Shown: one piece after another, positions 49,278-53,879 of the stretch
Layout: every line of letters begins with the position of its first letter
Position numbering within the stretch: position 1 is the stretch's first letter
From: Cytophagales bacterium Ga0077538
GTDB taxonomy: Bacteria > Bacteroidota > Bacteroidia > Cytophagales > Cyclobacteriaceae
DNA length: 53,879 nucleotides
Direction of reading: 5' to 3'
NCBI GenBank assembly: GCA_001464155.1
Contig: LNEN01000219.1
Span: 1 to 53,879 of the forward strand
The notes under the pieces: generated by a model
Told to the model about the DNA's origin: nothing
Databases searched by the model: none
Seen by the model: the letters and a program-made list of their open reading frames with translations, nothing else
Program-made: the position numbers and the translations under genes

Positions 49278-50355
49278 TTAAAAAGGCTTGCCATGGGTGC
49301 TCTTCACAATGGTTTGAGCTATCGGTTTTGAATAAAGCGCTAGCCGAACCGCTACCTGAGAGGCAAGAGAACTTCCGAACAATCGTTGAACCTGCCGCCC
49401 GAACCACAAACGGCTCGCAAAATTTTTTCGCCACTCTCGGGCATAATCATGTTCCAGCTGAGCTCTGGTGTAAGAAGCATCACTACAAAATCGAATAAGT
49501 AGGAAGCTAACAATTTTGGAAGAATGAATAGCGATGGCCATACCATTGCCACACAAGGGAGTAATCATTCCTGCGGCATCACCTGTCATTAATACATGGT
49601 TGAAAACCGGCTCTTTTGTTTCAAAACTAATTTCATTAATAACCTCAGGTTTGTCAAAAAGAAAATCGCTGTGTTCAAAAACTTCTTTCAATAACGGATT
49701 TTTACAGAGCACCCTTTTTTCTAGTTCGGGAATGCTACCATGCTGACGAAGAACATCTCGATGAGTGAGGTAACAGACGTTTACAACATCCTTTTCTACG
49801 GCATTCACACCACAATAACCACCTTTGAAGTTATGAAGCGCTACTAAATCATTCGGAAAATCACTTCGCACATGGTACTTAACCCCTACATAGGGCGATC
49901 GCTTCTTCAAAAAACTTCTTTGTAAGGACACATCTGCTTTAGAGCGCTTTCCAAAACTACCAATCACAAGGTCAGCCGAAAGTGTTGAGCCGGAGGCATG
50001 AATGGTGAACTGCTCGTTCTCGAAAAAAATATCGCTTACTTCAGTATTGAGTAAAAACTGAACACCGCAATTTTTTGCTTTTTCGAAAAGAAAATGGTCG
50101 AACGCATAGCGACTAATGCCAAAGCCTCCCAAATCCAATGGAAGTACAGTCGATTTTCCTCCCACCGATGAAAGCTGAAAGCGATGGATGGTAGAAGGAG
50201 ATAGTGCTTCAGGAAAAAGTTGAAGGGAGTTTAAGAAGAAAAGGATAATTTTTTTTCTCGATAACAATACAGGGCAAACCAGCTTTTTGAAGCTGTATGG
50301 CACATAGAAGACCAGCTAAACCACCTCCGACAATGATAATCGACTTTGTTTTCAC
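49278..50355 (-). pseudogene. Geranylgeranyl reductase-like FAD oxidoreductase, split by an internal deletion plus frameshift (GTG start assumed)
   Basis: N-terminal frame 50246-50355 VKTKSIIIVGGGLAGLLCAIQLQKAGLPCIVIEKKNYPF; other frame resumes LNSLQLFPEALSPSTIHRFQLSS...MTGDAAGMITPLCGNGMAIAI. Confidence 0.85.
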
Positions 50356-50485
50356 CAAATAATATTCTTGTTGATAAGATGTGTAAAACTTTATTCGAAA
50401 GATAAGGTTACCAGCACATCCTTCTTGCCAATAATATTCGTTAAATTCCTATGGCTTTAATCATCTCTTATCAAATAGTTAGCTT

Positions 50486-50962
50486 ATGAATACCCTTGTT
50501 GAACCCGTGCTGAGGCAGGAGCAGCTAAATGTGCTTGTGGTGGGCAATAATCCCATCGAGTTAAGTTCGATGTTAAACAAAATTGGACATCTTCCTGGCC
50601 GCATTATTCATACAGAGACAGCCTTTGATGCCCGTAGCATTATTGATCGCTTGTTGCGCTTCCGTCCTAATTTTATCTTAATAGACGACAACATTGGCCA
50701 GCTGGAATTGAATCATACTGTGTATGTTCTGGCACGCAATCGAAAAACCAAGAACGTTCCCATTACCGTGTTGAAAAATTCTAACTATACGGAAGCCAGT
50801 GCGTCTCCTTCCGTGATGGATTATATTTTGAAGGGGACCCTGACAGCGGAAGCGTTGTATGCCAGTATTCGTAACAGCATAAAAGTCAGAAGAACGCAAG
50901 TCTATTTAATGAAGGCGTATAAAAAGCGAAAAGGACTTTTGTTGGGTCTAATGAACAAGTAG
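50486..50962 (+). CDS. Receiver-like (CheY-fold) protein
   Basis: LNVLVVGNNPIELSSMLNKIG...PNFILIDDNIG...NVPITVLKNS. Confidence 0.65.
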   Translation: MNTLVEPVLRQEQLNVLVVGNNPIELSSMLNKIGHLPGRIIHTETAFDARSIIDRLLRFRPNFILIDDNIGQLELNHTVYVLARNRKTKNVPITVLKNSNYTEASASPSVMDYILKGTLTAEALYASIRNSIKVRRTQVYLMKAYKKRKGLLLGLMNK

Positions 50963-52195
50963 TTACAACGTGTTTTTCAACACCATTTTCACATTCAACA
51001 CGGCATTATTTCGCTTAATATTTATGTTAACTTTTTTTCCGGGTCTTTCATTGAGCAACCCGTTCAGTTGATTGAGGTTTACATCGGAAGCCTTCACTCC
51101 ATTTACGCTTAGTATCTGGTCCCCCACCTGTACACCCGCATTATCAGCCGTAGAAAATTTGCGAACATCCGTTACTTCAAATGAATTGAGCAGATTCCCC
51201 TTCGCACGCAGGGTTAGTCCACTTAGATTGTAATAAAATCCTTTCTTAAAATCACCATTTTTCTTTAAGTATAACTCTTCTCTGGAAAAATTATAGATCA
51301 CGGTAAAGCGACTCAATATTTCTCCTCCTAAAGTACCATTGCGAAAGGTTTGCCCAAGCTTCAGGGTATCCACGTAACTATTAGGATCCGGATAATTAAC
51401 CAATACATCTTCGAGCGTGTAGCTACCAAGACTAAGTTCTTTTAAACGTCCACTTTTACCTCTGATCTCCCCACCCAGCCCACGTCCTACAGTACAACTT
51501 ACTGCATTGGTGGGCACATCTAGTGTGGAATCCGAAGCAGGATCCAGTAACATACTATGACTAGCGCCTGAATCGACTAATAACTTCAATCGCTTCTTTT
51601 CTCCATTCGTCTGTTTGATGTCGGCCATGATATAAGGCTTGGTGTCTTCGATGCTAAGGGGTACGGTTTTATATTTTCTAGACAAGCGAAGCTTCTCAGG
51701 AATCATCAGGGTCATTATTTTTTCTTTGTAATTGACCTTTACGATAAAACGGCTGAACAACTCATAACCCAAAACGCCATGCACATCGGTGCCTAGGTAA
51801 TTGCGCAGTTCAAGGTAATCTTCCCCCAATACTAGTAAGGCATGTCCATGGCCATCCACACCCGGTAGTTGTAGGTCAACACCATTGGTTACGTATGCTT
51901 CAATAATGTTGATACCGCCCGGACCGGCTACTGAATATTTTCGTGAATAAGAAAGATTGAGGATATCAGTATAGGTTTTCTCTGTGAGAATGGCCGTTCG
52001 AACCCCCGTATCAACAATAAACTTTAACGGAAGCGCACCATTTAATAGCACGGGTACCACCACCAGATTGTTGTGAATTTCAATGGGTATATCAACACGT
52101 TTGCGACCATCGGACAAGGAAAAGCCGAGGGTTTGTGCCATGCCATTAAAAGCAATAAACAAGAGGATAAAAACAAAAAATAACCGTACAAACAT
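50963..52195 (-). CDS. Retropepsin-like aspartic protease with C-terminal PDZ domain
   Basis: FIVDTGVRTAIL and LLVDSGASHSMLL; PDZ ADNAGVQVGDQILSVNGVKASDV; signal peptide. Confidence 0.9.
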   Translation of the reverse strand: MFVRLFFVFILLFIAFNGMAQTLGFSLSDGRKRVDIPIEIHNNLVVVPVLLNGALPLKFIVDTGVRTAILTEKTYTDILNLSYSRKYSVAGPGGINIIEAYVTNGVDLQLPGVDGHGHALLVLGEDYLELRNYLGTDVHGVLGYELFSRFIVKVNYKEKIMTLMIPEKLRLSRKYKTVPLSIEDTKPYIMADIKQTNGEKKRLKLLVDSGASHSMLLDPASDSTLDVPTNAVSCTVGRGLGGEIRGKSGRLKELSLGSYTLEDVLVNYPDPNSYVDTLKLGQTFRNGTLGGEILSRFTVIYNFSREELYLKKNGDFKKGFYYNLSGLTLRAKGNLLNSFEVTDVRKFSTADNAGVQVGDQILSVNGVKASDVNLNQLNGLLNERPGKKVNINIKRNNAVLNVKMVLKNTL

Positions 52196-52252
52196 GCTTA
52201 CAATACTTTATGTAAGATACGTGAAAAAGCGCGGTACTGCGCCTCACCCCGA

Positions 52253-52783
52253 TTACGGTATCATTGAGAAAACTTCTTCAGGGTGCTGCGCGATGGAGAG
52301 CTGCGCCAGATTTTCACTTCGTAAGAAGCCCTCCTCTACCATCAAACGCATTTGACCCAACAAGGGATTAAAAAAATTGTTAGTATTTAAGAGCATGACG
52401 GGTTGTGGTATCAACCCCAGCTGTTTCCAGGTTAGTATTTCGGCCACTTCTTCTAATGTGCCCCAGCCACCCGGTAAGGCTACAAAAGCCTGGGCAAGCT
52501 CTGCCATGCGCATTTTGCGTTGGTGCATGGTGCCTACAATTTCAAGTTGAGTAAGGCCTTTGTGCGCTACTTCGCGCTCAGCCAAAAAGGAAGGAATAAT
52601 GCCAATAACCTTACCGTGGTTTTCAAGCACGGCATCGGCCACTAGGCCCATTAAGCCTATGTTGCCACCGCCATACACAAGCGAGTGGCCATGTTCTGCC
52701 AGAAGTTTACCGAAGCGTTGTGCGGTACTTGCATAAACGGGATTCTGCCCTGCGGCAGATCCGCAAAAAACGCAAATGTTCAT
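52253..52783 (-). CDS. LOG family protein (Rossmann-fold nucleotide hydrolase)
   Basis: VYGGGNIGLMGLVADAVL; ALPGGWGTLEEVAEILTWKQLG. Confidence 0.95.
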   Translation of the reverse strand: MNICVFCGSAAGQNPVYASTAQRFGKLLAEHGHSLVYGGGNIGLMGLVADAVLENHGKVIGIIPSFLAEREVAHKGLTQLEIVGTMHQRKMRMAELAQAFVALPGGWGTLEEVAEILTWKQLGLIPQPVMLLNTNNFFNPLLGQMRLMVEEGFLRSENLAQLSIAQHPEEVFSMIP

Positions 52784-52807
52784 GAAGAGGCCCTGGTGGG
52801 AGGGATC

Positions 52808-52927
52808 TTAGAACTTATTGTCGTGGGTGTTATCGCTTACACCTTTATTGGGAAATACCCAGGGAGAAATGATAGCTAAAACAAAGAGAACGATTACTAC
52901 GTAGAAAGGTGTCCAGGATGCATCCAT
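52808..52927 (-). CDS. Small (39 aa) single-TM membrane protein
   Basis: MDASWTPFYVVIVLFVLAIISPWVFPNKGVSDNTHDNKF; 24 bp upstream of LOG gene. Confidence 0.45.
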   Translation of the reverse strand: MDASWTPFYVVIVLFVLAIISPWVFPNKGVSDNTHDNKF

Positions 52928-53084
52928 GATTTTACCGTTTAGTGTGTAAAAATAAGCGCAATGGTAGAATAATTTGGAATAAAGGATTAAAAAAACTTTA
53001 ATGCGCCTTCATCATGGTGGCTGGACTGAATTAACGACTTATTTGGGCCTTATGAGAGACTATTGTAGAATCACGGAATAATAT

Positions 53085-53642
53085 ATGAGACGATTTTTGG
53101 TTTTTGCGGGTATTGGAGTGGTGGTAATCATAGTATTATTTGTGGGAATCGAGAAAATGCAGACTCGCTATCAAAAGTCTTTTAGTCCGGAGGAAGTGGT
53201 AGAATTAGAAGAGGGCGACCTTCATCTTCAAGTTTTCTACAACCGACCGTACAAAAAAGGACGCGAAATTTTTGGAAGCCTGGTGCCCTATGGAAAAGTA
53301 TGGCGCACGGGTGCAAACGAAGCCACCACTTTTGAGAGCAACAAAGATCTTTTGATTGAAGGCAAAGTACTAAAGGCAGGTAAGTATACCTTGTGGACAA
53401 TTCCTGAAAAGGAAATGTGGACTATCATTTTTAATAAAGAGCATGGACAATGGGGCGTGAATGCAGGGGGCGAGCCAAATCGCAACCCCGAGCAGGATGT
53501 GTTGAGTATACAAGCACAGGCAGTATGGCAGGAGAGAGAGTTTGAGCAGTTTACCATTGAGTTTGCCACCATGGATGACGAAGTGGAAATGGTCTTGCTG
53601 TGGGATAAGACCTTAGTGGCAGTTCCCATCCACGTAAAGTAG
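53085..53642 (+). CDS. DUF2911 family protein
   Basis: YNRPYKKGREIFGSLVPYGKVWRTGANEATTFE...AGKYTLWTIP. Confidence 0.9.
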   Translation: MRRFLVFAGIGVVVIIVLFVGIEKMQTRYQKSFSPEEVVELEEGDLHLQVFYNRPYKKGREIFGSLVPYGKVWRTGANEATTFESNKDLLIEGKVLKAGKYTLWTIPEKEMWTIIFNKEHGQWGVNAGGEPNRNPEQDVLSIQAQAVWQEREFEQFTIEFATMDDEVEMVLLWDKTLVAVPIHVK

Positions 53643-53692
53643 CATTACTTTTTCTCAGCTCTGGAGTTGAACATAGAAATCATTTTACACCT

Positions 53693-53879
53693 ATGAAAAA
53701 AATATTCACCGAGGCAGCGCCTAAAGCTATTGGGCCCTACTCACAGGCTATACAAAGTGGAAATCTTATTTTTTGCTCAGGACAAACCCCTCTTAATCCT
53801 GTGACCATGCAATTGGAAGGGACCACCGTTTCAGAACAGACTACACTTGGTCTTACCAATCTGGAAACTATTTTGCGGT
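53693..53879 (+). CDS. ridA: RidA/YjgF family protein, truncated by window end
   Basis: MKKIFTEAAPKAIGPYSQAIQSGNLIFCSGQTPLNPVTMQLEG. Confidence 0.9.
   Translation, partial: MKKIFTEAAPKAIGPYSQAIQSGNLIFCSGQTPLNPVTMQLEGTTVSEQTTLGLTNLETILR

Noticed and set aside
1-53879. CRISPR array, tRNA/rRNA genes, insertion sequences, prophage genes, toxin-antitoxin pairs
   Set aside because: No regularly spaced direct repeats, cloverleaf-like sequences, transposase, integrase or phage structural proteins seen in the translations; no classic TA pair recognised.

Overview
The window looks like a Bacteroidota (Cytophagales-type) chromosome; this is inferred from gldD, a PrsW homologue, LytTR pairs, the gene content and the absence of obvious Shine-Dalgarno sites. 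Positions 1-16.2 kb hold one co-oriented minus-strand run for aspartate-family and branched-chain amino acid synthesis: ilvE-ilvD-ilvB-ilvN-ilvC-ilvA-thrA-thrB-thrC-leuC-leuD-leuB-leuA. The rest is mostly housekeeping and accessory genes: RNase G, HU, mutY, ssb, gldD, DPP-IV, a BLUF photoreceptor, PrsW, RluA, a TonB receptor, a LytS/LytT pair, rpiB, tatC, glyA, a type III PKS/UbiA/methyltransferase/FAD-oxidoreductase cluster, LOG and ridA. Two observations stand out. (1) Unannotated leader-peptide/terminator modules: a 36-aa Ile/Val/Leu/Thr-rich peptide followed by a GC-rich terminator before ilvE, a 17-aa peptide running into a terminator before leuC, and a Thr/Ile-rich ORF in a structured leader before thrA. 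(2) Four different genes (RNase G, a class V aminotransferase, a 2'-5' RNA ligase and the FAD-oxidoreductase of the PKS cluster) share one lesion: a short conserved internal block is missing and the frame shifts. leuA also has an in-frame stop at the window edge. These lesions are either assembly or sequencing artefacts or real gene decay, and read mapping is needed to decide. No CRISPR, tRNA, rRNA or transposase was found. All family assignments are from reading the translations; no database search was run.
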